Positions 9,023 to 16,886 are shown, counted from the first letter of the stretch. The stretch: DNA of 23,254 bases from an uncultured Corynebacterium sp. (GCF_902489365.1 NZ_CABTZR010000035.1:1-23254), one strand, 5' to 3'. Numbers and translations are program-made. The notes: generated from the sequence alone by a model not told the origin.

Positions 9023-10135
9023 GTGCCCAAGCGCTTAGGCAAACGCATTACGGCGCGTTTCTTGTCGCAGGTTGAGCTGACCTCACAGCCTGACCACGCG
9101 CTGCTTGACGTCATCACAATTCCGCGTACGGCGAGCACCAGCCCGTGGATGCAACTGGCACGCCGAGTTGTCTGGGCGATGGGGTTGTTGGTTTTCGTTA
9201 CCGTCGTGGTCTTTTTCGACGGCGATGGGTACAGCGAAGATCTGTCCTTCCTCGATGCTGCCTACTATTCGGCGGTGTCGCTGACCACTGTGGGCTACGG
9301 CGATATTGTCCCTGTGACCCCGACCGCGCGCTTCATTAACCTTATTATCGTTACCCCGGCCCGCCTGCTCTTCCTTGTCTTGTTGGTCGGTGCTACCTTG
9401 TCGGTTCTGACGGATCGAGCCCGTCGCACGTTTGAAATCCAGAATTGGAGAAAGCAATTGCGTAACCACACCGTCGTCATCGGCTATGGCACCAAGGGCG
9501 CCGGTGCGGTCGCCGCGCTGATCGCGGATGACGTCCCCGCCTCCCAAATCGTTGTTGTTGATAACAACCGTGCGGCCCTGGCCAGCGCCGAGCACCACGG
9601 CCTCGTCACCATCTATGGCTCCGGAACCAAGCAGGACGTGCTGCGCATCGCCGGCGCGCAGCATGCTTCCTCCGTGGTGGTGACTCCGTCCACGGACGAT
9701 ACCGCGGTGCTGTGCACGTTGTCCGTGCGCGAGCTTAATCCCAAGGCTAAGGTTGTCGCGTCTGTGCGTGAATCTGAAAACCGCCACCTTCTCCTTCAAT
9801 CCGGTGCTGATTCGGTGGTGACCTCGGCGGAGACGGCCGGCCGCCTCCTAGGCCTTGCTACCGTAACGCCAACCGTGGTGGAGATGATGGAGGATCTCCT
9901 CTCACCGAACGAGGGCTTCTCCGTTGCCGAGCGCGCGGTGCGCGAATTTGAGGTGGGCTCCAATCCGCGCCACCTCGCCGACATTGTCCTGGCCGTTTTG
10001 CGCAACAATGAGCTGCACCGCGTCGACACGGCAGATGCTTATGCTCTCAAGCCCGGTGACCGCTTGCTCTACATCAAGCACGAGATGCAGCAGGCCGCGG
10101 AAGATTCCGATGAAGACGAGGACGAAGGCAACTAA
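9023..10135 (+). CDS. cglK: CglK-type potassium channel with RCK domain
   Basis: The protein (370 residues) has a first membrane helix at about 48-66, a pore helix, the potassium selectivity filter TVGYGD (89-94), and a second helix at about 103-129. A cytoplasmic RCK (TrkA-N) Rossmann domain starts at VVIGYGTKG (G154, G156, G159) with the acidic end VVVDNN, and a TrkA-C-like part follows at about 280-355. The tail is very acidic (DSDEDEDEGN). It should pass K+ across the inner membrane under control of a ligand bound by the RCK domain. The C. glutamicum homologue CglK is needed for growth at low pH and for K+ supply. The start is GTG, with GAGGGAGG at 9005-9012. An in-frame TTG at 9458 with a GGAG 7 nt upstream could make a free RCK domain. 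Confidence 0.9.
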   Translation: MPKRLGKRITARFLSQVELTSQPDHALLDVITIPRTASTSPWMQLARRVVWAMGLLVFVTVVVFFDGDGYSEDLSFLDAAYYSAVSLTTVGYGDIVPVTPTARFINLIIVTPARLLFLVLLVGATLSVLTDRARRTFEIQNWRKQLRNHTVVIGYGTKGAGAVAALIADDVPASQIVVVDNNRAALASAEHHGLVTIYGSGTKQDVLRIAGAQHASSVVVTPSTDDTAVLCTLSVRELNPKAKVVASVRESENRHLLLQSGADSVVTSAETAGRLLGLATVTPTVVEMMEDLLSPNEGFSVAERAVREFEVGSNPRHLADIVLAVLRNNELHRVDTADAYALKPGDRLLYIKHEMQQAAEDSDEDEDEGN

Positions 10136-10869
10136 TGTTCCTTCCTGTCACCGAGACCGGCCGCGTCCCGGTTACGCCGCAGGGCCAGCCGGTCTTTCTG
10201 GCTGAGCCAACGGGGGACATCGTGGTCACGGCCGGGGCCATCCATGCTTTCCTGCTGGGCACCGAGGCCGCCGAGCGGCTCGGCGCGCTGCGTGATGCCA
10301 CCTTCTTTCACGGTCAGCGCGACATCCTCAAAGCTCTGCACCTGATCCGCAACCGTCGGGAAGCGCGCTTTGATCCGCGCAGCGGCCGCGAGCTGTCTTA
10401 TCCTGCGCCCGGGGCGGTGGGGCACGACGGCGAGCGCCTCGTCTTCCCGCGCCTTGATCCCGCCGTCATCGGCATTATCCGTCACGCAGAGTCGGACCAG
10501 ATCCTGTTGGCTCGTAACCGCCACCGTCCGGACTTCTTCTCCTTGATTGCCGGATATGTGGACCCCGGTGAGACCCTCGAAGAAGCGATGATCCGGGAGG
10601 CGCTGGAAGAGACCGGTCGCCGCGTTGAGTCAGTCAAGTACTGGGGTTCACAGCCTTGGCCACCCAGTGGCTCCTTGATGGTGGGCTTTTCCGCGGTCAC
10701 GGAGGATGTCCAGCCCGTGTGCGATACTGACGAGGAGCTCGCTGAGGTGCGGTGGGTGTCCCGCGCCGAGCTTCCAACAATGACCATTGCCCGCCAGGGC
10801 TCAATTGCACACACGATGATTATGGAGTGGTTCCACGGTGATGAGACCGGATCTGTCCCTGCTCGATGA
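10135..10869 (+). CDS. nudC: NudC, NAD(H) pyrophosphatase
   Basis: The Nudix box runs from G140 to G161 (GYVDPGE...RE..EETG), and SQPWPPS at 172-178 is the signature that separates NADH pyrophosphatases from other Nudix enzymes. The enzyme splits NAD(H) into NMN(H) and AMP, and NudC proteins also remove NAD caps from RNA. At 244 residues it is a little shorter than E. coli NudC (257). The region that normally holds the four-cysteine zinc ribbon (about 83-117, before RLDPAVIG) has no cysteine at all; the only cysteine in the protein is in VCDTDE. The ATG shares its A with the TAA of cglK, and the 3' end overlaps uvrD2, so it is a middle gene of an operon. Mycobacteria have the same order: channel, nudC, uvrD2. 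Confidence 0.92.
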   Translation: MFLPVTETGRVPVTPQGQPVFLAEPTGDIVVTAGAIHAFLLGTEAAERLGALRDATFFHGQRDILKALHLIRNRREARFDPRSGRELSYPAPGAVGHDGERLVFPRLDPAVIGIIRHAESDQILLARNRHRPDFFSLIAGYVDPGETLEEAMIREALEETGRRVESVKYWGSQPWPPSGSLMVGFSAVTEDVQPVCDTDEELAEVRWVSRAELPTMTIARQGSIAHTMIMEWFHGDETGSVPAR

Positions 10870-12892
10870 AGACCAACGGGCCGCCGCCACGGCGCCGCGC
10901 GGCCCAGTCTGCATCCTGGCCGGTGCCGGAACGGGCAAAACTCGCACGATCACCTATCGCATCGCCCACATGGTGGATCAGGGCTTCGTCAACCCGCAAC
11001 GCGTGCTGGCCGTCACTTTTACCTCCCGTGCCGCGAGTGAAATGCGCGAGCGGCTCAACCAGATGGGTGTCGGGGGAGTGCAGGCCCAAACCTTTCACGC
11101 CGCGGCGCGCCGCCAGCTGAAGTACTTCTGGCCGCAGGTCGCCGGGGATCTACCGTGGCAGCTCATTGATAATAAGTTCAGCCTGGTTGCTCGTGCGGTG
11201 CGTTCGCTCGGCCTGGACAATAACAAGGACACCATCCGTGACTTCCTGGGGGAAATCGAATGGGCCAAGTCCTCGTTGATTAGCCCCGAGGGATATCCCG
11301 GCGTCATCGAGTCCACGGACCGAGAAGCCCCGGGGGACCCAGCTAAGGTAGCAGAGGTCTTCCGCCGCTACGAGGACATGAAGGCCACCCCGGATCTCAT
11401 GTACCTTGATTTTGATGATTTGCTCATGCACATCGCGGGTGCCATAGAGAACGTACCTGCGGTGGCGGAGGTCTTCCGTGAGCAGTACCGCACCTTTGTC
11501 GTCGATGAGTACCAAGACGTGACGCCGCTGCAACAGCGCGTGCTGGAGGCCTGGCTGGGGGAGCGCGATGACCTGACGGTCGTGGGCGATGCTAACCAGA
11601 CCATTTACTCCTTCAACGGGGCTTCCCCGGAGTACCTGCTGAATTTCTCCCGTACCTATCCGCAGGCCACTGTGGTAAAGCTGCAGCGAGACTACCGCTC
11701 CACCCCGCAGGTGACGGATTTGGCTAACGAGGTCATCTCGAAGGCCACGGGCCGCGCGGCGGGGACCCGCCTGGAGCTGCAAGGTATGCGCGAGCCTGGG
11801 CCCGAGCCCACGTTTAAGGCCTATGAGTCTGAGGAGATCGAGGCCAAGGAGGTCGCAGGCCAGGTCCTGACGCTGCTCAACCAAGGCGTGAAGGCCTCTG
11901 AAATCGCTATCCTTTACCGCATCAACGCGCAATCGGAGCAGTTTGAGCAGGCGCTTGCCGACGCCGGAGTGGTCTACCAAGTCCGCGGCGGCGAAGGCTT
12001 CTTCCGCCGCCCAGAAATTCTGGAGGCCATCCGCGTGCTCATCGCTGCCACTCGCCGTGATGATCTGCCGAATGACCCGGTGGCCGTAGCGCGTGCGGCC
12101 TTCGTGGAGCTGGGGCTGTCCGCCACGGAACCGCAAGGCGCGCAGGCCCGCGAGCGCTGGCAGTCGCTCACGGCGTTGGTGGATCTCATCGCGCAGATCG
12201 TGGAGGACCACGAAGGCATCGACCTTCCCGGCGTACTCGGTGAGCTGCACCGCCGTTCCGAAAACAAGCACAACCCCACGATGGAGGGCGTGACCCTAGC
12301 GACCATCCACGCTGCCAAGGGCTTGGAGTGGGATGCGGTGTTCCTCGTTGGCCTCACCGAAAAACTGCTGCCCATCAACCACGCCATCAAGGCCGGCGAT
12401 GAACACGTGGAGGAAGAACGCCGGTTGTTCTATGTCGGCATTACCCGTGCGCGCGAGCACCTGGCTTTGTCGTGGGCGTTGGCAAAGACCACCGGCTCGC
12501 GGGCCTCGCGCGAGCGCACTCGTTTTTTGGATGGCGTGGTGCCGGGAATCGAGGAAAGCCAGACATCGAACCGTCGCTATCGTCCGCGCCGCTGCCGCGT
12601 GTGCTCGGGCCAGCTCAGCAGTCCCGCCGAAAAGGTTCTGGGCCGCCACGAGTGGTGCGAGTATGAAGGCGATGAGGATGTCTTCAATGCGCTGCGCGCC
12701 TGGCGCGCGTCCGTGGCTAAGGACTCCCAGGTTCCTGCCTATGTCGTGTTTTCCGATGCCACCCTGCAAGCCATCTCGGAGGCTCTTCCCGCCAGCGAGG
12801 CGGAGTTGCTCGACATCTCCGGGGTAGGCCCCTCCAAGTTGGAGCGCTACGGCGCGGAGGTGCTGCAGATCATCGCCTCTACCCGGGGTTAG
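10838..12892 (+). CDS. uvrD2: UvrD2, superfamily 1 DNA helicase with HRDC domain
   Basis: This SF1A helicase (684 residues) has the P-loop AGAGTGKT (Lys34), DEYQD starting at D223, GDANQTIYSFNGA, the motif V segment HAAKGLEWD, and motif VI FYVGITRARE. After the motor, a short module reads CxxC-x14-HxxC (about C586, C589, H604, C607), and the C-terminus (about 629-684) is an HRDC domain (SDATLQAISEALP to LERYG). UvrD2 of M. tuberculosis has four cysteines at the corresponding module and is a 3'-5' DNA helicase. Translation probably starts at GTG 10838 or ATG 10841, inside nudC, with GGAG at 10824-10827. The stop codon overlaps the stop of the convergent gene. The role in nucleotide-excision or replication-linked repair is inferred from the family. 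Confidence 0.92.
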   Translation: MMRPDLSLLDEDQRAAATAPRGPVCILAGAGTGKTRTITYRIAHMVDQGFVNPQRVLAVTFTSRAASEMRERLNQMGVGGVQAQTFHAAARRQLKYFWPQVAGDLPWQLIDNKFSLVARAVRSLGLDNNKDTIRDFLGEIEWAKSSLISPEGYPGVIESTDREAPGDPAKVAEVFRRYEDMKATPDLMYLDFDDLLMHIAGAIENVPAVAEVFREQYRTFVVDEYQDVTPLQQRVLEAWLGERDDLTVVGDANQTIYSFNGASPEYLLNFSRTYPQATVVKLQRDYRSTPQVTDLANEVISKATGRAAGTRLELQGMREPGPEPTFKAYESEEIEAKEVAGQVLTLLNQGVKASEIAILYRINAQSEQFEQALADAGVVYQVRGGEGFFRRPEILEAIRVLIAATRRDDLPNDPVAVARAAFVELGLSATEPQGAQARERWQSLTALVDLIAQIVEDHEGIDLPGVLGELHRRSENKHNPTMEGVTLATIHAAKGLEWDAVFLVGLTEKLLPINHAIKAGDEHVEEERRLFYVGITRAREHLALSWALAKTTGSRASRERTRFLDGVVPGIEESQTSNRRYRPRRCRVCSGQLSSPAEKVLGRHEWCEYEGDEDVFNALRAWRASVAKDSQVPAYVVFSDATLQAISEALPASEAELLDISGVGPSKLERYGAEVLQIIASTRG

Positions 12893-13719
12893 GCACCGGC
12901 GCAGAACGTACAGCGCGGGTGCTCCATCAGCAGCCGGTGTTGCTCGATCCCGTAGGGGTCTATCTCCTTAAGCTCCCCGGCTAACGGCTTGCCGCCGGGA
13001 GCCCCGGGCGGGGCGGGCCTTCCCAAAAGGCGGCGGATGGTGACCACAGCATGCATCACTATTGCGGTGCGCACGATTGGATCCCCCGGCGGTTCTACCG
13101 CGGCGGCGCGGCGCGCCACCTCGTGCCACTGCTCGTCCGCATCGATGCGGTGCAGATGCGCGCACAGTGGGCAAGGCCCCGCGCCGGACACCCGGACCGG
13201 ACCGATGATGCCGCGGGCATCCAACATCGATACCGGCAGCCACGTCGCCGAGGATTTGTGCAGGGCTTGTGCCCATTCCGTGGCGCCGTCCAACATGTCG
13301 ACGGCCACGATCGGCAGGTGCCCGGCCACGTTCGTGATGTACTCGGAGGGTGTTTCGCTGTGGAGAGGGGAGCGGGGCTGGAAGGAATCGTTAAGGAGGA
13401 CATCGCGCAGCTCATTGGCGAGGGCCGACGTACCCAGCACGGCCACGCGCTGGGGCTGGGGCGCTGGCCATAGAACGCGGTAACTGATCAGATCATCAAC
13501 CAGGCTGCGGGCAGCGGACGGGCTTGTGCCCGTATTCTCGATGGATTTTTCAATGGTTTGCCGGGTCAGCGGGGTGCGCAACCGGTTGAGCAGGCGTGCC
13601 AGTTGCGGGTGGGCCTCGAACACGCCAACGCGCGTGGCATCCATGCCACACTGGAGCATTCCGGGTTCGCGCTCCAGGATCGTGGTTTCCGGCGCCAGCA
13701 TGTACGTCTGTGCAGACAT
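12889..13719 (-). CDS. Orphan E1-like / TOMM 'cyclodehydratase' family protein
   Basis: The 276-residue protein resembles the SagC/ocin-ThiF-like partner proteins of azole-peptide (TOMM) clusters, and the mycobacterial Rv3196-type proteins annotated as cyclodehydratase. Residues about 30-84 look like a winged-helix peptide-recognition domain. RVAVLGTSALANEL (91-104) is a Rossmann-like turn, but without the usual GxGxxG. GPVRVSGAGPCPLC ends in the first zinc pair (C183, C186), and a second CxxC (C270, C273) lies at the C-terminus, as in E1-like enzymes. No YcaO enzyme, precursor peptide or dehydrogenase is in the window, so azole synthesis is unlikely to be its local job. The start is clear: GGGGAGGAAACC directly precedes the ATG. 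The stop codon overlaps that of uvrD2 tail to tail. Family placement is likely; function unknown. Confidence 0.7.
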   Translation of the reverse strand: MSAQTYMLAPETTILEREPGMLQCGMDATRVGVFEAHPQLARLLNRLRTPLTRQTIEKSIENTGTSPSAARSLVDDLISYRVLWPAPQPQRVAVLGTSALANELRDVLLNDSFQPRSPLHSETPSEYITNVAGHLPIVAVDMLDGATEWAQALHKSSATWLPVSMLDARGIIGPVRVSGAGPCPLCAHLHRIDADEQWHEVARRAAAVEPPGDPIVRTAIVMHAVVTIRRLLGRPAPPGAPGGKPLAGELKEIDPYGIEQHRLLMEHPRCTFCAGA

Positions 13720-13777
13720 GGTTTCCTCCCCGTTGATGACCCACCCCAGCTGTGCTTAGCCATCATTGCACCACAGG

Positions 13778-13783
13778 TAGAAT
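13778..13783 (+). promoter_or_regulatory. -10 element (TAGAAT) of a leaderless gene
   Basis: TAGAAT is a near-consensus -10 box that ends 8 nt before the ATG at 13792, so transcription should start at or next to the ATG. There is no Shine-Dalgarno sequence. The -35 region is not recognisable. Confidence 0.55.
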
Positions 13784-13791
13784 GCCCTGTC

Positions 13792-14289
13792 ATGTCGAGC
13801 AACCCCCAGGTCCGTGTCATCCGCTCCGCCCGGCGCCGCCGCACCGTTCAGGCCCGCGTTGTTGATGGCGTTCTCGAGGTGCGCATTCCCGCCTGGATGT
13901 CGGCAGCAGAAGAGCAGAAAGCGGTGGATGAGATCGTGGCGAAGGTGCGTAAGAAGCACACCTCGTCGCAGCGTTCCGATGCCTCTCTCGCTGCCCGCGC
14001 ACGCACCTTGAACACTCGCTATTTGGAAGACCGCGCCACGGTGGGATCCATTCGGTGGGTCAGCAACCAAAAATCCCGCTGGGGAAGTTGCACTACCTCA
14101 ACGGGAGATATTCGGATTTCTGACCGGCTGCAGGACGTCCCCGACTATGTGCTCGATGCGGTCATCATCCACGAGCTGACGCACACCTTCATTCCGGGCC
14201 ATGGCTCGGACTTCTGGGAGTGGGCTGACCGCGCACCTAAAGCAGAGCGCGCGAAGGGGTACCTCGAGGCCTACCAGCGTTTCCGCTAG
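13792..14289 (+). CDS. YgjP/WSS1-like M48-type metallopeptidase
   Basis: This 165-residue protein carries VSNQKSRWGSCTT, then IRISDRL, then HELTHTFIPGH followed by GSDFW. These are the hallmark blocks of the DUF45/YgjP zinc peptidases (WGSC, HExxH at H127, E128 and H131, and a third ligand at H137). The N-terminus is basic (SARRRRTVQARV) and strand-rich, as in the family. It is predicted to be a cytosolic single-domain zinc peptidase; no substrate is known. The frame is open further upstream (to 13558), but that part lies antisense to the neighbouring gene, and a TAGAAT box sits 8 nt before the ATG at 13792, which settles the start. It ends 3 nt short of overlapping the stop of the convergent DUF2342 gene. 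Confidence 0.85.
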   Translation: MSSNPQVRVIRSARRRRTVQARVVDGVLEVRIPAWMSAAEEQKAVDEIVAKVRKKHTSSQRSDASLAARARTLNTRYLEDRATVGSIRWVSNQKSRWGSCTTSTGDIRISDRLQDVPDYVLDAVIIHELTHTFIPGHGSDFWEWADRAPKAERAKGYLEAYQRFR

Positions 14290-15713
14290 TTCTCTTCTTC
14301 CGGCCTGTCCTCTTTGTCCTCGCCTCCGTCGGCGTCTGTGTCCTCACCAGCGCTATCGCTGGTGTTATCGCTGGCATCGTCCCCGGCATCCTGCTGGCGG
14401 AGCATCTCCTCCAACTTGGAGAACTCTGCTTCGAAGCCCTCATCGGGAGTGTCATCGAGCAAACCGTCGATGAAGGACGCCGGGTTCTCCAGGTGTTCGG
14501 CCGTGGGTAGAAGATCCGGGTGGTCCCAGGCGGAATCGCGCTTATCGACGCCCACCGCGACGGTGGCGCGGCGCCACAGCTCAGCGGCGGCCTCCACCTT
14601 CGGAGCGTTCAGCTCGATGCCGACGACCTGGGAGAAGGCCTTTTCTGCGGAGCCACCGGTGGAGCGGCGATGAGCCCACGCCTCATTCATTGCCTTCGTA
14701 GACGGGATGCGCTCACCCAGGGCCTCCGTCACCACGTGCTCGACCCAGCCCTCGACGAGTGCCAGGAGAGTTTCTAGGCGGGAAGCCGCTCCCGCGTTGC
14801 GGGAGGTGATGCGCGGGGACAGGTCCATGCCCTGCAGCTTGTTCATCGCATCCTGGATGGCCTGCGGGTCACCGGATTCCAGGTTGAGCTCGCGGGTAGC
14901 TTCCTCGATATGGGAAGTGTCGATGACCAAGCCCATGGCGTATTCCTCAACGGAGGAGACGAGGCGCTCGACCAACCACGGCACGTGCTTGAACAGGCGC
15001 TGGCGGGCGGCTTCACGGGCGCCGATGTAGACGAGTACTTCCTGGCCCGGAACGTTGAGATCGCGCGCGATGGCCTGGATATTGTGCGGCAAGAGCGCGG
15101 TGGTGCCGGCGGGGGAGACAGGCAAGCCGAAGTCAGAACCGGTCAGCGCCTGCGCAGCCAGGTCACCGAGGGCGTGGCCGAGCTTCATGCCGAAGTTCAT
15201 GCCAGACATCGAGTTCATCATCGAGGTCATCGGGCCCATCATCTCGCGGGCCTCCTCCGGCAGGGATTCCAACTGCGCGGAATTCATGTGTTCGGCTACC
15301 GGGGTGACCATGCGCTGCCACATCGGCAGCGTCTCATCCAGCCACTGCGCGGAATTCCATGCGGTCACGGTGCCGGACGCGGTGGGCAGAATCGTGGCAT
15401 CATCCAGCCACAGTTCTGCCAGCCGCACGGCTTCTTGCACAGCGGTGCGGTCTTGCTCGCTGACCTCTTTATCGCGGGAGATCTGCTGGTGCGCGATGCG
15501 CTTGGCCAAGTCATAGTTGACCGGGCCAGCACCCTCCGGGGAGTTCATGGAGGAACCCATGCCGGACAGCATCTGGCCGAACTGATTCAACAGGTCTCCT
15601 AGGCCACCGTTGCCCGCGCTGAAGCCGAAGGCGCCGAACGGGTTCTGGTCGCGACGATCGTTATCATCGTCATCGTCGTTATTGGGGAAGGAAAAACCGA
15701 ATCCGTTGCTCAT
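14286..15713 (-). CDS. DUF2342 zinc-dependent metalloprotease-like protein
   Basis: The protein (475 residues) matches the actinobacterial DUF2342 / TIGR03624 family (Rv3195 in M. tuberculosis), often annotated as zinc-dependent metalloprotease or putative hydrolase. Recognisable blocks are TALLPHNI, VLVYIGAREAARQRLFKHVPWL, and LLALVEGWVEHVV, in which Glu and His residues may bind metal. No standard HExxH is present, so catalysis is unproven. The N-terminus is low in complexity (an Asn/Asp run, then Gly/Phe/Met-rich), and the last 35 residues are almost all Asp, Glu, Ser and Thr, probably disordered. A longer frame reaches 16091 but covers the divergent protease gene; the ATG at 15713 begins the family N-terminus and lies 7 nt after TAGATT, so a leaderless start is likely. 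The stop abuts that of the M48-like gene. Confidence 0.85.
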   Translation of the reverse strand: MSNGFGFSFPNNDDDDDNDRRDQNPFGAFGFSAGNGGLGDLLNQFGQMLSGMGSSMNSPEGAGPVNYDLAKRIAHQQISRDKEVSEQDRTAVQEAVRLAELWLDDATILPTASGTVTAWNSAQWLDETLPMWQRMVTPVAEHMNSAQLESLPEEAREMMGPMTSMMNSMSGMNFGMKLGHALGDLAAQALTGSDFGLPVSPAGTTALLPHNIQAIARDLNVPGQEVLVYIGAREAARQRLFKHVPWLVERLVSSVEEYAMGLVIDTSHIEEATRELNLESGDPQAIQDAMNKLQGMDLSPRITSRNAGAASRLETLLALVEGWVEHVVTEALGERIPSTKAMNEAWAHRRSTGGSAEKAFSQVVGIELNAPKVEAAAELWRRATVAVGVDKRDSAWDHPDLLPTAEHLENPASFIDGLLDDTPDEGFEAEFSKLEEMLRQQDAGDDASDNTSDSAGEDTDADGGEDKEDRPEEEN

Positions 15714-15720
15714 GGGCCCT

Positions 15721-15726
15721 AATCTA
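15721..15726 (-). promoter_or_regulatory. -10 element (TAGATT) of the DUF2342 gene
   Basis: On the minus strand TAGATT is followed by 7 nt and the ATG. This fits a leaderless transcript. The inverted repeat CTAGG-TTT-CCTAG lies immediately upstream, where a -35 region or operator would be. Confidence 0.5.
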
Positions 15727-15739
15727 CTAGGTTTCCTAG
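15727..15739. repeat. Inverted repeat CTAGG-TTT-CCTAG in a divergent promoter region
   Basis: Perfect 5-bp arms with a 3-nt spacer, plus another CTAGG at 15748-15752. The site lies directly beside the -10 of the minus-strand DUF2342 gene and about 54 nt before the -10 of the PDZ protease gene, so it is a candidate operator. With such short arms chance is possible. Confidence 0.3.
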
Positions 15740-15792
15740 CGCGGATTCTAGGACCACGGCAACGCTGAGAGCGAACAAGCATCACGAGGCTG

Positions 15793-15798
15793 TAGGCT
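15793..15798 (+). promoter_or_regulatory. -10 element (TAGGCT) of the PDZ protease gene
   Basis: TAGGCT fits TAnnnT and ends 8 nt before the GTG at 15807, which has no Shine-Dalgarno sequence in front. A leaderless GTG-initiated transcript is inferred. Confidence 0.45.
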
Positions 15799-15806
15799 GA
15801 TCCTCC

Positions 15807-16883
15807 GTGAAAACTCCGCAGAACCCCCGAACCCGCCGCCTGTCCACCCTGACGTGGGGAGCCATTCCGGTGGTGTTGACGGGAGCCCTGCTCAGCGTCG
15901 ACCACATCCCCGGCACCGACATCACCCTGTCGGTGCCGTACGCCGCCGAAGGACCAGGTCCTACCGTGGACACCTTGGGTGAAGTGGAAGGGGAGCCGGT
16001 GGTCAACGTCGAGGCCCCGGAAACGTTTCAGCCGCAGGGGCATCTCAACATGACGACGGTCTCCGTGCGTACGAACATGACGCTGGCTCAAGCTTTGGGG
16101 CGGTGGCTGTTGACGGATGACACCATCGTCCCCATCGAGAACGTTATCCCGCAGGGCAAGACAGATAAGGAGGTCCAGGAGGCCAATCAGCAGGCCTTTA
16201 CCCAGTCCGAGTCAGCGGCCACGGTCGCCGCCATGGACTATCTGGACAAGCCCGTGCGGATTGAGGTCGCACAAGTCCTCGACGACGGCCCCGCAGCAGG
16301 CGCGCTTGACGACGCCGACATCATCACCACCGTCAACGGTGACAAGGTCACGGAGCCTGGCCAAGTGCAAGAGAAGATTCGTGCTCTTCAGCCTGGCGAT
16401 GAGGTGGATCTAGGCATCGTTCGCAAGGGCGAGGAAAAAACAGTCCGCGTGACCCTCGGCTCCCACCCAGAGCAGGGGGACGTGGCCTTGCTGGGCATCC
16501 TCATGACCTCAGTTCCCACCGAGGACATCACCGTGGATTACAACCTGCAGGACATTGGTGGGCCCTCGGCCGGCATGATGTTTACCTTGGCGGTGATTGA
16601 CAAGCTTTCCAGTGAGGACCTCACCGGCGGGCGCTTCGTTGCCGGCACCGGCACCATCGGTGAGGACGGCGAGGTCGGCCCCATCGGTGGCATTGTGCAT
16701 AAGGTAAGCGCAGCGCAGGAGGCAGGCGCCGAGCTTTTCCTCGCCCCAGCCGATAATTGCGCGGAGGCGGTTAGCCGCGAAACGGGCGACATGGTGGTGG
16801 CCAAGGTCCACACGCTGGATGATGCCATCGAGGCTATGCACAACTTCGCCGAGGGAAGCCCCGTCGAGACCTGTAAGCGCTAG
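15807..16883 (+). CDS. PDZ domain and Lon-like serine protease, membrane-anchored
   Basis: The 358-residue protein has an N-terminal hydrophobic segment (about 14-31), a PDZ domain at about 145-215 (VLDDGPAAGALDDADIITTVNG), and a C-terminal Lon-type S16 domain. The catalytic dyad is visible: Ser254 in GGPSAGMMF and Lys299 in GGIVHKVSAA. No AAA+ domain is present, so proteolysis would not be ATP-driven. Homologues (Rv3194c in M. tuberculosis, YlbL in Bacillus) are membrane-anchored proteases with the active domain outside the cell membrane. The start is GTG with a -10 box 8 nt upstream. It shares a divergent promoter region with the DUF2342 gene and converges on the lipoprotein gene, the stops being 3 nt apart. 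The substrate is unknown. Confidence 0.92.
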   Translation: MKTPQNPRTRRLSTLTWGAIPVVLTGALLSVDHIPGTDITLSVPYAAEGPGPTVDTLGEVEGEPVVNVEAPETFQPQGHLNMTTVSVRTNMTLAQALGRWLLTDDTIVPIENVIPQGKTDKEVQEANQQAFTQSESAATVAAMDYLDKPVRIEVAQVLDDGPAAGALDDADIITTVNGDKVTEPGQVQEKIRALQPGDEVDLGIVRKGEEKTVRVTLGSHPEQGDVALLGILMTSVPTEDITVDYNLQDIGGPSAGMMFTLAVIDKLSSEDLTGGRFVAGTGTIGEDGEVGPIGGIVHKVSAAQEAGAELFLAPADNCAEAVSRETGDMVVAKVHTLDDAIEAMHNFAEGSPVETCKR

Positions 16884-16886
16884 CCC

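Noticed and set aside
13558..13791. Upstream extension of the M48-like peptidase frame
   Set aside because: It overlaps the 5' half of the divergent E1-like gene, and a good -10 box lies 8 nt before the ATG at 13792.
14910..15602. 230-codon plus-strand frame opposite the DUF2342 gene
   Set aside because: It is His/Gly/Arg-rich with no motif, as expected for an antisense shadow.
15714..16091. Upstream extension of the DUF2342 frame
   Set aside because: It covers the start of the well-supported PDZ protease gene on the other strand; the family N-terminus begins at 15713.
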